Part shown: piece after piece, positions 50,545 to 62,040 of the stretch
How positions within the stretch are numbered: position 1 is the first letter of the stretch
Layout: the number at the start of each line of letters is the position of its first letter
From: Sphagnum magellanicum
Lineage: Eukaryota; Streptophyta; Sphagnopsida; Sphagnales; Sphagnaceae
Length of the DNA: 64,000 nucleotides
Direction: 5' to 3'
NCBI GenBank assembly: GCA_021904315.1
Contig: CM038911.1
Coordinates: 19,069,390 to 19,133,389 of the forward strand
Notes under the pieces: model-generated
What the model saw: the letters and a program-made list of their open reading frames with translations, nothing else
The model's database searches: none
Told to the model about the DNA's origin: nothing
Program-made: the position numbers and the translations under genes

Positions 50545-51131
50545 GCTTCCTTCTTGTGATTTGTGGCCGCGGGCTTGCTCCCTTCGCAATTGGTTGCGCT
50601 GCGTGCGCGCGGTCGCTGGCTGCGTTGTCGGTGTTCTTGTTGCGTTGATAATTGTGTTGTTGAGATTTTGTGAGAGCAGGAGAGGAAATCTCAGCGGAAT
50701 TGTAAAAAAGAAAATCCTGTATATGTAGCTCACAGTCTTCATCATCCGAGAGCCGGAGTTTGAGATATTTCGGCAGTTTTTTCCATTGTTATTGTGTTGT
50801 AGAATTTTTCTGAGAGTTTTGAGACACAGAGATCGCGATCGACGAGCTCGTAAGAGAATTGTCGGATTTTTTTCTTTCAATTTTGAAGCGAGAATTTAAG
50901 GGAGTGAGAGTTTGTTTGTTTGCGTGATCATGGGGATGGTGTCGCACACTGGAGGGAACATGGAGCAGAAAGTAACATGTAAATCTGCTGGCGCGGTCAT
51001 GAGCTGCGGGATCTGCGAGAAAGCTGTGTTTAGCAGCAGCAGGTTTCTAGATCAATTTTGTTTCTAGAGAGCTGTTTCTAGATCAGCTTTTGTCGTGTTT
51101 GTTTTCCTGCTGTCAGGAGAGATTTGTGAGC
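50545..51131 (+). promoter_or_regulatory. Promoter/5' leader of the GT34 gene, with upstream ATG
   Basis: GC content rises sharply here, with CG-rich words near 50570-50630. An upstream ATG at 50930 opens a 45-codon frame ending at a TAG at 51065-51067. A plausible intron (donor AAA|gtaaca at 50972, acceptor tgtcag ending 51116, 145 nt, strong pyrimidine tract) would remove that stop and fuse the first 14 codons in frame to the GT34 ORF. The region is therefore either a uORF-bearing leader or a spliced N-terminal extension. Confidence 0.5.
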
Positions 51132-52788
51132 ATGCAGATGCTGCAACGACTTCTGTCGTCGCCGAAAGGGCGGCGTGTTCAAAGAGCACTCAACAATATG
51201 AAGATTACTGTAATGTGCGGATTCATGACGATTCTCGTGTTGCGAGGAACTATCGGAGCTGGCTACTTCGGAACACCGGCACAGGATTACGAAGAAATCC
51301 GAGCGCATCTTCAGTCTTCTTTCAGAGGATCATCAGTCCATCCGATCCGAGCTCTTGCTGAGATCCAAGAAGAAAAGCCAAGTTTCAAGAGCAGCAGCGC
51401 TGGTGTTGATCTTGTGATGTCCGTAACAGCCACTGATGATATCCAGGATGATGATGAAGAAGACGACGAGGCGGCGACGACGAACGTGTCCAATGCAAAC
51501 CCCGCGGGAGTCTCGGACTGGGATGAGCAACGCGGGCAGTGGAAAAAGCTGCAGCAGAATCCGAACATCAGCAGCACCACGGTTGCAGCAGCAGCCCGAA
51601 GAGAGACGATGTTGCCTCTTCGCAGCATGATGCTTGTGACAGGATCATCATCGAAGCCACAGTGCGAGAATGCAATCGGAGATCACTACTTGTTGAAATC
51701 GTTTAAGAACAAACTGGATTACTGCCGCTTGCATGCCATCGAAATGTTCTACAGCACGGCAACTCTGGATCGACAAATGACAGGCTCTTGGAGCAAGCTC
51801 CCGCTGCTGCGCGACTTGATGCTGGGACATCCGGAAGTGGAGTGGCTATGGTGGATGGACAACGATGCCATGTTTACGGATATGTCGTTCCGGATTCCTT
51901 TAGAGGAGAAGTACCGGAACTACAATCTGGTCTTGTATGGCTTCAACGATTCAGTCTACGTGAACAAGAGCTGCACCGGCCTCCATACTGGAAGCTTTCT
52001 CATTCGCAACTGTCAGTGGTCCCTGGACTTGCTCGACGCTTGGTCGCGGATGGGACCAGAAGGCAGCATTACAGAAAAATCAGGTACGTAGAGAAGGTCT
52101 CTCTCCTGCCTGCAACGATATCCCTCCGGGTTGTTTGATTCTGGAACACTAGAAATGGCTTCCTCCTCGTGATGCTCTGCAGGGGGGATTAAGATTTGGT
52201 GGGGCGGGGGAGGATTAGGAACCCCAATGTGTGACATTTTGCAATATTGTTGCAGGGGAATCGTTGACACAGAGTCTGGTAGGACGGCCTCAGAAGAGTG
52301 AAACTGATGATGATCAGTCTGCGCTCGTCTACTTGTTGATCACGCAAACGGCAAAATGGGCCGAGAGAGTCTTTCTGGAAAATACCTACTTCTTGCACGG
52401 ATACTGGACAGAATGGGTAGACAAGTTTGAAGAGATGATGATGATGATGATGGAAAAGAGTTACCGTCCGGGATTGTTAGGAGGAGATCAGGAGGAGGAG
52501 CAGCTGCAGAACCAACAGCAGCAGCAGCGGCAGCAGCGATGGCCCTTGGTAACGAACTTCGTGGGATGCAATCTCTGCTCTGAATCTGCTGCTGATTACC
52601 CAGTGAAACAATGTGTGAAGCAAATGGAGAAGGCTTTCAATTTTGGCGATAACCAAATCCTTGACATCTATGGCTTCCAACACAAATCCCTTGAAAGATC
52701 GGATGTCCAAAGCACCAAAACTAACGGCAATTCTGACCACCCCACGAAGGAGAAGCTCGAAGCAGGAGGAGGAAGCTCCAATGCCTAA
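51132..52788 (+). CDS. GT34 xyloglucan xylosyltransferase-like protein, 2 exons
   Basis: Exons 51132-52083 and 52256-52788 encode 494 residues; XXT1 of Arabidopsis has 460. The ATG at 51138 aligns with the XXT1 start (spacing to GRRVQRAL is identical) and 51132 adds two residues. The protein is a type II Golgi membrane protein: a basic N-tail, a membrane anchor at about 25-42, then RGTIGAGYFGT and an acidic stem. The GT34 catalytic domain starts near MLVTGS and contains IGDHYLLKS, WWMDNDAMFTDM (DXD at 243-245), HTGSFLIRNCQWSLDLLDAW, DDDQSALVYLL and FNFGDNQIL. XXTs transfer xylose from UDP-xylose to the glucan backbone. Departures: VTNFVGCNLC replaces VTHFVGCKPC, so the metal-binding His is Asn418 and a conserved Lys is Asn423. 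KSCTG replaces KNWIG. There are inserts of six Met (378-383) and a Gln-rich run (400-411). GT34 membership is certain; xylosyltransferase activity is not. Confidence 0.9.
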
Positions 52789-54237
52789 GATCGGGCTTCT
52801 TCCTCGTCATGCTCTACCGGGAGGGAGGGAGGAACCCTAAAAAGGGTTTCAGCTGAGTAAACCCACCCAAAATGGCCACCTCTTTTGACCTAGATTCCAT
52901 TCTTTTCCCTCCAAAATAGCGGGCAGACTCTGCTCTTGTTACTTGTTTAACCAACTTCTCTTCGTGGTTGGCAGCTCGAACTGCAGCTCATTGAGTATTG
53001 TTGGTGTAGCCCCTCCTTATTGCAAGTTCAAAAACAGCAACAACAGTCCCGCAAGCTGAACCCAACATCAGTCCAAATAGGAAAAAATGTACCATGAAGT
53101 TCCCCCCCAAGAATTGGACAGTTTGTTCAGCACAGGACTTAACACCTGGTGAACAGTCCTCCAGGAACAATTCCTCCAAATATGGGACCAAATGAAAAGT
53201 CCATGTATGGAAATCTCTCTCTTGCTCATGGACAGAGCCAACAAAACCAATCAAGTTGAAGGTATGCTTTCAAAGCTCACTGGTAAAATGGGATTTGTCT
53301 ACCCTACCCGCTTAATTTCCTAAGCAAAAATAGAGTCAGCAGATACAAGAGAGTCCTAGATGGCATTTTTCCTCTTAACCTCTTAGTTGTATCTGCAAAC
53401 TACCCTTTTTTTCCCTTTTTCTGGGGATGTATTATTTAGTTAGAGACAGAAAGATTTTCAGTTATATCCCAAGTTCTAACTTCCAGTCAGTAGTTATGAT
53501 GGTAATATTGAGTATTTTAGTCTTTCTGTGTCCATTTCATGCTTGCTACAAATTTGCTTCTTTATGTTTTATTGCTTTTATCATGCATGAGTTTTTTAAT
53601 TCTTTGCCTCTCTTAAACACCATTGACTAAAAATGTGTGATGACACAAGCTAAGTGTTTTACACTGGTATATACCGATTGCAAGGAGCTGATGAAGCCAG
53701 TGAGTAAGTTGTCATAGAGAGTCTCACTATCATCCACGTTGGTGGACTGTCATTGTTGTTCATATAGCGAGTTTTATTGTGTCTTTTTTTTGTTCTGGTT
53801 GTTCCTTTCTTTGTATCTCATCCAATTCTCTGTTCTTCAGTCCTTATCTGCTCCTGATTTACCTTCATAGAGAGTATGGAGATCTGTCAACGCTCATAGA
53901 GTTATTGATTAGCATGTTGTGACATGAGATCTAGTGCTTTTGTCATGAATTTTGTGATGTAGCCAAAAATAGCGAGCGTTCCAAAACAGAGTTTGTATTA
54001 GTTGGCAAAAATTGTCAAAACAATTAACCAATAAACATAATGAGACCATGAAAATTGTCAAAACAATAGCCAGCATGCTTTTTATAGGGCGGGGGTGTAT
54101 GCATGCCACCCAACAAGAAGGAAAATCTCTTAGTTAGTTCCTTATAGAGTTTGAAGATTTCAAACGATCATCCTTTTCAATCTCAAAAGATCGAAAAAAA
54201 AAGACAAAAACATGTATTTAGTTAATTCTAGACTAAA
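52789..54237. other. GT34 3' UTR and downstream spacer
   Basis: Intermediate GC up to about 53300, as expected for a 3' UTR, then AT-rich. The minus-strand frame at 52988-53254 has no recognisable domain. The poly(A) site is not determined. Confidence 0.5.
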
Positions 54238-54474
54238 TTGCTAATTTTTGAACTTTTCTAACTTGGTGGGTAGAATCTAGTTTTTTTATATTGAACTTGA
54301 GGCAAAAACATTGGAAACATTCATTTGTTGAATCATCTATTGAGGCGAAACATTATTTATATTTATTGTTACATCATATGATGACTCCTAAATCAAGGTT
54401 TCTCTCCAAATTTCAAATTATCAAGTTGTTATTTATTAATTTAAAACTTTTAAAAAGTTTGAAATTAATCAAAT
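54238..54474. repeat. Dispersed repeat B, copy 2
   Basis: Partner of 33060-33297, same orientation, 21.2 kb away. Homology stops abruptly at both edges in the two copies, which suggests a unit of about 240 bp. No TIR, poly-A tail or coding capacity was seen. Confidence 0.8.
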
Positions 54475-56690
54475 ACATGATTAAAATAACTTTGCTTATA
54501 AAAGTATTAAAAGTGAAACATATATATCTTTTCTTTTTTTTGTGACAAAGTTTTACAACTTGATGGGTTTATTTTTTCCAAAAATTAAAAAAAAACCCAA
54601 AGAAAACTTTATGATTTCTAGGGATTTTTTGGCCATTTTTTGAAATAAAAATGATTAAAATAGACCTCAACAGTTCCCTAGGTCACCACTTGTAATAGCA
54701 CTTATTGAAAAATGTTTCAATCACCTAGGACAATTGCCAGTTAATGTTAATTAATGTGGAGGATAATCAACAATTCACCTACTTTAGCAATTTCAAAAAG
54801 AAAAACAACTTGATAAATACGGTTGAAATATTTGAATTTTACAAATTTTGATTTGATGAAGACTATCATAATACTTGGATCAATTTGACATTAATTAAAT
54901 TTGAGCTCTGTGTTGCTACACACTACCAATGACAATTAACTAATTAATTTTTTTCTTATGTTTTTATGCATTTATGTCAATGTCAAATTTAATTTAAATT
55001 AATTATATTTCATGGACATGAAAAGACACATGTTAATTTGTTTTTTAAAATCCATGTTGGTGGATAGGAAAAAGGAATGAGTAGTTATAAAATGGAAGTA
55101 GTTATTAGGAAATGTGAGAAATAGTTATTATGAAAGTTAATAGGAAAAGGAAGTAGTTCTAAAGTAGTTAAGCTTGAAAATGAGGTAGTTATTTTTGAAT
55201 TGTCTTTGGAATGGTCCAAGGATGATCATACGACCAAAATGGTCATACATAGAAACGACATACAAAACTTTTTGCAAAGAACCCCATATAAACTAGTTCT
55301 TACATCATTGGAATTATTTGTGGATTTTTAAAAAATAAAATATCTTGTGTTAAAAGTTTTATAAATGATATAAATATTTCCATTTTAAAAAATGTTTCCC
55401 CCATTCAATGAATCTTGTTTTACTACTTTCATAAACAAAAAAACAAGTAATTATCTACTATGTGTATATGAAAAAATTGACAAATTGATGAAATAGATAA
55501 TAAAAATGATTTTTTCATTGTTTTAAAAGTAGACTACTCGATCCTTTACTTCAAAAAATGTGATTGATGTCAATTTCTAACTAATTAATATTCAATTTGC
55601 TACTTAATATCTTAACATTTCTCATATATATATATAATTAATTAATTGAACAACCATTGTCAAATTGAGTTTTTGATAATTAATTCAATATTCAACAATG
55701 GGTTTTCAAATTGACCCATGTATTAATATATGAGTAGAAATGAAGGTGTATGTAAATCAAATCAAAAACTTCTTTTGATTAACAATTTAAGTACGAAAAA
55801 TAGTTTAGACCAATGTTTGTTTCTTAAGTATTTTTTTCATCATCACTTTGGATGTGTTACCCAATTTCAAGCACATTATGAATAAATTTATTGTATTTAG
55901 AGTTTCCAACAATAGGGTAAGCCCTAAAGAAGCAAGCATTCTTGAAATAAAGCCCTTGGTGCCCCACTCTTGAAATAAACGCCCCCTAAGACACATGAAC
56001 ACTTATTTTGGGAATGTTTTGTTATAAAGGTGTTACTTGACGTAAAACAACCTAGCAAAAAGAAATCATTTTTCTTGTGATATCCATCAAATATTTTGGG
56101 GAAAAAAATGAAAAAAGAGGTGAAATTTTTTGAAAAATGAAACGCTCATTTCTATGGGCATTTTAAAAAGCAAAATGCTTTGTAGGAATGAACATTCTTA
56201 AAACACCCTACCTTGTGTGGAGGAGAAATTATGTTATATAAAGCACCTTGCAAATACACCGCAAAAAATTTCAGTTAGTGTTTTGCAAGATCTTATATGT
56301 CAAGTACCTTGGGTGAAAAGCTCAAACAAAGATTTGGGAATTCAAGTCCATTGCTCAACTCCCACATCTACATGGCCCTCATTCCTAGAGCAACCCCATC
56401 TTGATCTAGTTGAATTGTTAATTGATTTAAATTTTCTTTTTTAGGAAATTCAAAATAGAACTTCTCATCTTCTACACTTCCCATGACCATGTTACCATTG
56501 ATAATTCATTCGACTTGAAACATTCCAACAATCAACGTATGAACAATTAATTTATGGTTGAGATACTTCACATTTTGATACAAGGATTGTAGTTGAAAAG
56601 AGGCTTCATGGTTGCATAGCAATTGGCCAACATAGTCATCTTGAAAATAATCCTAACCTAATTATCATTTTGTCATAGGAAATGGAAATG
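54475..56690. other. AT-rich intergenic DNA
   Basis: No gene recognised. A (TA)n stretch is near 55625. The last few hundred bases may hold the worn C-terminal part of the hAT-like fragment on the minus strand, but the match is too weak to call. Confidence 0.5.
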
Positions 56691-56699
56691 AAACATGTT

Positions 56700-57230
56700 A
56701 CCAATCAATTGCATTTTAGGATCATATTGTGCACGACCTTGGGGCCATGTTCCAACTTATTGAGTTAGTCCAATGCTTGTGAGGATTCTCAAGCATTTTG
56801 AGAAAATCATATAGCTATTTCATTATTTCAAAATTCATCATGAGTTGCCCTTGCTTCAATAGATGAAAAATGGTGGCAAATTACACAAATTTCTTTTTGT
56901 CTTCAATATGAACACCATTGGCAACTTGGTTTGCAATAGAATTTCACCCTTGCATGTTAGTAAATTGTTTCTCATTCTTAGCATGCTAATTAATCCCACT
57001 AAAATAATATTGACCAATAACCACCCAGAGGTGTGCATTCATTGCCTTATGGTGAATTATATGTTTCTAAAACTTGTCAAATTTAGGAACGAACAATTTC
57101 TCTTTGTTTTCCACAACATCACAAATGTAGCATTTCACCTACATCATTTTCCCCTTCAATCCCATGATCGTTTCAACCTAATAGAGTTTTGTGGCCCATA
57201 CATCTTGGAACATGTGATTAGACTCCCATT
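56700..57230 (-). mobile_element. hAT-like (BED/ZNF862-type) transposase fragment, broken
   Basis: Read on the minus strand from about 57225, the translation gives DVWATKLY, then QVKCYICDVVENKEKLFVPK (a C-x2-C zinc site). Further on come VVIGQYYFSGIN, ANQVANGVHIEDKKKFVQFA, TIFHLLKQGQ and, near 56750, NPHKHWTNS. I recognise this order from plant proteins annotated as ZNF862-like, or hAT-type with a BED-like finger (...VKCKVC...GQYYF...VVNGV...KKKLVQFATI...PMTDFE...QKHWSDS). Several stops and shifts interrupt it, and the RNase-H-like catalytic core and dimerisation domain are not visible. The neighbouring plus-strand frame of 175 codons at 56863-57390 is its antisense shadow. Confidence 0.6.
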
Positions 57231-60200
57231 CCTTTTTCTTCAATTTCTTACGCATAGGGCAATTAGTAAGGCAATCAATAGCTACCAAACCATTTCCCAC
57301 AATTATAAAGCTCAAAACTCTTACAAATGTACATCCTTGAAACATGAATTCACCTTTCAAATTTGGCACAATACTTGCATTTTCAATTAGACTATTGTTA
57401 TGCATGTCTATATCAATGAAACAAACATCAAGCAAAACTAATGTTGAATTATGCAAACCCATAGAAAAGATCATCTGATAGTGGAAGTTTGGAAATGGTT
57501 TAAAAGGTGCCATGGTTGGACAAAATTGATAAAAAAACACACACAAATTGACAAACTCACACATAACACACCTAAACAAACACAATCTTCATGATTTAAG
57601 TTGAACAATGCAAAGAATCAAAACTAACAATGCACACCCAATAACTACAACACACACCTAAATTTTGATTTTCTTGTAATAAAAACAAGTAGCTTGAAGT
57701 TTGGAATTGACATTGTGCATCAATGCGAAGTTCAACATTGTTATTCAATTTTTCATTTACAATTTAAATTGAACATGATCTCATGTCTTGATCAGTAAAA
57801 CTTCAAGCATTTCTGTAACCTCTTTTTTGCAATAATGCATATATTACCTATAAAAACAAAGGCACATGTTAGAAAGCACACATTATGATGTTGTTGACAA
57901 CATTGAAGGCTATATAATACTAGGTAGTTCAATAGATTATGGTGGTGAAAAAATCTTCATTTAAAACACAAAAAAAGTGATAAATGTCGAAGGCCCTTGC
58001 AAGATGACAATGATGGAGAAAATGCAAACATTAAACATAGTGGCAACAAATTCATCAAAGAAGGGAGCTTGAATGCAAAAAACAATGATAGTGAAGGGGA
58101 ATTGATGTGACCACCTTTTGAGTGGAATTGGATTATGGCATCCAATGGTAAGTGGTTGTCATTACATGAAACTATCCTATTCTAATGTTAATAAAAATGT
58201 GGCTTTCAAGTCATCCATGATCGTTGAAATGTGACAATTTTGACCCAATCCAACAACCTAAATGATCAAAAGGAGGTCAAACGTAGTTTTCTTAAGTAAA
58301 AAAATGCGATAATTCACCTTTAAAAAAATGATGGTTTGGGTATTTAATATTTATGTTATTTGGGGAAAGGCATGAATCTTTTCAAGTTGTTGTGGCATTT
58401 TCCAAGAAAACAAATATGCAAAATACCAAGCCATAACTATGGAATACAAAAAGACCTAGATGAAACATGATTTTAGGACTAGGCTAGAATGACCAACCCC
58501 AAGCCAAGCTTCAATTAAAAAAATAAATTGAAGCTAAGATGCCAAAATTAATTTTAACCCCATTGAAAATGTTTAAATATATTCTAACTCAAGCCCAAGC
58601 CAAAACATGGGTAAAACTTCTTGTCTTATGTTTTCACATTATTCCAAAACACATTGATATTTAATTGATATTCTTATTTCTATGGCCTAGGGTTATTTCA
58701 TATTGGGTTCAAAGACATAAATTGCTTATCATATTTATAAAACATTTGGCTTATGATGTTCATAGGACTTTAGGCTTAAAATATTTGTAACACTTATAAC
58801 TTAAATGTTCATGGGATTTTTGGTTTACCATACTACCAAATGAAATTTGGCAACAAACTACCAAATAATTAATTAAAATGTAAATCTTAATGTTGACACT
58901 TTTTGGTTAGTAGTGGGTATAAATAATAATAAATTCTTTCCTCATAAGTTTGTGGGACAATCTAATGTGTCTAGATTGTTTTAGTCTTGAGTTCATGAAC
59001 TTAAAGTCCTTTAAGGTCTACAATTCAAACATGATAGTTGAAATCTACATATTATTAATGTTATTAAATTTCCAACACAAGTAACAAATAATTTTTCAAA
59101 AATTCAACAAAACAATAAATAATTTAATTGATGTTGAAATCATTTAGGTACCCGATAATGTGTTTGAAAAACAATTAACCTAGGGTATTTGCAAGACCTT
59201 CCACCAATGGCTTAAGATAATTGGCAATGGTTTTTTCTATTTTGGAGTAAAACTAAATAAGGTTTCACAACTTTAACTTACCCAAATTTCTATACATGGT
59301 TCAAGTAGGTAGCCAAATATATATATAAGGCTAAATTGATTCATGTAGAGCCTTTGGTTTTATAGATGTTTGCTCAAAATTGCCATTTGCACATTTGAAG
59401 ACATTGATGTTGGAAATTTTAATAAAAAATTTCATATGTGGATATGAAAATGTATGTATTCCCTTGCTAACGGATATTAACTTCCAATCACTATGGACAT
59501 TTCCACCAAGACATTAAACATTGTTAGTTGTTTCTTCATTGATTTGATGCATTTGTTTTTAATTAATTTAACCCCATCAATTTAGTTCTTTATTTTGCAA
59601 TGTTAAACCAAAGCGTAAAATAAAATTTCAATCCTACGTCAAAATGTCAAAAAAACAACTTTTTCAAACCAAAATGTAAAAAGTTTTCAACCCTAAGTTA
59701 AAGTGTGTTGAACCTTACTAGGCTAAAATGCCAAAAGGATTTTAACCTTAAGCCAACATAGTTTGATTTTTACAATATCAATAAATTTCATGTCTTAATG
59801 GCTAATGTACTCCAAACGCCCAAAACACAAATTCATTATGTCTTGGGGTGTACAATACTTGATCTCAAAGACATTTTATTTGGGTTATCATGTGATATGA
59901 TGGATGCATCATAAAAATACATTTCAAAGTTCAACCCTTGGCCAATTAAGATCATCCCAAGCTTCAAATGAAAATGCTTAAATAACATCCCCCTTTTGGT
60001 ATTCCAAAGATTTATTCCTAAATCAAACCATGGACACCTTCACCATTCCTAAATATTTTAAACGTATTATTTAATGTTCATTCTCATTGTGACATCATCC
60101 ATCATGTAGGGTGTAAGGGTTTTAAAAATAAGATAAGGGTCTATTTGCAAACCCTTTCAAGATTTGAAATGCTAGTCATGAGGTTGGTAGATTTAATGGT

Positions 60201-60430
60201 AGGTTTCAAAAGTCTTTGAAGAGTTTAAAGATAGACCTTTCTCCTAGGTAAATAACCAAAATGATTCTCATTGATTCTCATTTGGATTTTGTATCTTTTT
60301 TTCTTGTGTAGTTTGCTTTTATGTCACCTTTGTCATTTAGTCTTATGTTTTCTTTTCGCATGTTAAGGTTAGCATTTGTATCATGGCTCCATTCTCAATT
60401 TACATGCTTTTGTGTTTCCTTCATCATTTT
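57231..60430. other. AT-rich intergenic DNA
   Basis: No coding family or RNA gene recognised. Upstream and terminal sequence of the hAT-like element may lie at 57.2-57.7 kb, but no TIR was identified. Confidence 0.5.
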
Positions 60431-60598
60431 TTGCTTTGTTTTCTTTTTCATGATAATGTTGGCATATATCATTGTTCCATTGTTTTGGTTTTTCCGCTAA
60501 TTTATTTGTTGCATTATTGTAATGTGCGTGGTATTAACAATTAAAACTTCATTCATTGTTGTGATGTTTTATATTTTGTGTGTTCATTAGTTTGAATA

Positions 60599-61255
60599 TC
60601 TTATATATTAAAGTTACATGTCTGTCTGTCTGTCCGTTTGTCCGGGCAGTTTTCGGGCACTGCCCGAACCTATGTTTGTTTGTTTTTTTTTTTTTTTTGA
60701 TGGGTTTTGTTTTCTGTGTCAGTTAAACTGCCCGGACCTTTTTTTTTTTTGTTTTTTTTTTTGGATGGGTTTTGTTTTCTGTGTTAGTTAAACTACCCGG
60801 ACCTTTGTTCTTTAAAAAAATTTTTTTTTTTATGGGTTTTGTTTTACTGCTCGGACCTTTGTTTTTTTTTTTTTTGATGGGTTTTGTTTTACTGCTCGGA
60901 CCTTTGTTTTTTTTTTTTTTGATGGGTTTTGTTTTACTGCTCGGACCTTTGTTCTTTTTTTTTTTTTTAAATTTTAAATTTTAAATATGGGTTTTGTTTT
61001 ACTGCTCGGACCTTTGTTTTTTTTTTGATGGGTTTTTTCCAGGAACTGCCCGGACTTTGTTTTTTTTTATGGGTTTTTTCCAGGCATTGCCCGAACCTTT
61101 TTTTTTTTTTGATGGGTTTTTTTCCAGGCATTGCCCGGACCTTTTTTTTTTGGGTTTTTTTCCATGCACTGCCCGGACCAGGGGGGGGGCATGGGCGGGG
61201 AAGGACCGGGCGGGGGGAAGCTCGACGGGTGCATTATGCACCAGGTTCACACTAG
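60599..61255 (+). mobile_element. Non-autonomous Helitron, 657 bp, complete ends
   Basis: The 5' end is TCTTATATATTAAAG, preceded by A. The 3' end is a hairpin (GGTGCA-TTA-TGCACC, 61228-61242), a 9-nt spacer, then CTAG (61252-61255), followed by T. These are the canonical Helitron features: 5'-TC, 3' hairpin plus CTRR, insertion between A and T, and no target duplication. The flanks belong to one unit of the surrounding ~175-bp array and rejoin naturally when the insert is removed. There is no coding capacity. The interior is a T-run minisatellite (next entry) followed by a GC-rich block near 61180-61225. Mobilisation would require an autonomous Helitron elsewhere. Confidence 0.88.
60655..61185. 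repeat. Poly-T/CCCGGACC minisatellite inside the Helitron
   Basis: About eleven units of 40-70 bp, each made of a (A)CTGC(C/T)CGGACC-like word, a T-run of 8-20 bases, and GATGGGTTTT. Early units carry an extra 'ctgtgtcagttaaa' segment. Later ones have 'actgctcggacc' and then 'ccaggcattgcccgga', so the array evolved in blocks. It is preceded by a CTGT microsatellite at 60620-60634. Confidence 0.85.
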
Positions 61256-62040
61256 TTATTATAAATGTTGGTGGTGTTATACATAGTTTTGTTCGATCAT
61301 TTCACATTCAATTTTTTTTCATGTTTTTCAAGTTGATTGCTTTTGCACCACCATCTTAATTTTGAGTTGTTTTCTTTTTAAATATTGGCTATGGCATCTA
61401 TATTGTTGCTCCATTGCATTTTTTTTGGTTTATTGCAACATTTGTTTTGTTACATTATTTTAATACGTGTCATGTTAACATCTACAAGATTGCTCCAATG
61501 TTGTAATGTTTTGGATTTTATGTGTGCATCATTTTGAATGTTATTGAAGGTGCTAGTAATGTTGGCATCTATAACATTGATCCATTGCTTTGTTTTTTGG
61601 TTTTATATGATGTTTCTCTTGTTGCATTTTTGTAATTTGTGTTTTATTGGCATTTACAAGCTTGTTTGACTATTGTGATGTTTTGGATCTTATGTGTGCA
61701 TCACTTTGAACATTGTTGAAAGTGATAGGAATGTTGTTGTCTATGCCATTATTCCATGAATTGCTTTGTTTTTTTTTTTTTGCATTATGCAACATTTGCT
61801 TTGTTGCATTATTGTCATATGTTTTATGTAAGCATTGTAAGCTTGTTATATTATTGTGATTTTTTGAATTTTATGTGTGGATCACTTTGAACCTTATTAA
61901 AGGTGCTAATAATTTTGGAGTTTTGTTCCATTGTTCACCTTGTGATGATTGTATATTCTACATGCATCACATTGAACATTTTTTGCAAATGTTAAATAAC
62001 ATTGTAATTTTGTTTTGTCACTTCACTTTCAATTTTAGTT

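Larger units (their letters stand above)
60430..62040. repeat. ~175-bp tandem array, interrupted by a Helitron
   Basis: Units share 'aatgttggcatctata...att..tccattg', 'ttgttgcatt..tgtaat', 'ttgtgatgtttt.gat.tt', and 'tgtgtgcatcactttgaa'. Clear landmarks are at about 61386, 61561, 61731 and 61911 (spacing 170-180). A matching unit runs from about 60456 to 60598, where the Helitron begins, and resumes at 61256. Units are strongly diverged from one another. Confidence 0.75.

Noticed and set aside
51090-51131. Possible start of the GT34 gene at 51090
   Set aside because: The codon there is TTG. The first ATG in this frame is 51132, and the alignment with XXT1 supports 51132 or 51138.
56863-57390. 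175-codon plus-strand frame
   Set aside because: It is the antisense of the hAT-like transposase fragment, whose minus-strand reading matches a known protein type.
60772-61359. Frames through the poly-T minisatellite (Phe/Leu/Gly-rich)
   Set aside because: They come from the repeat inside the non-autonomous Helitron and do not encode a protein.
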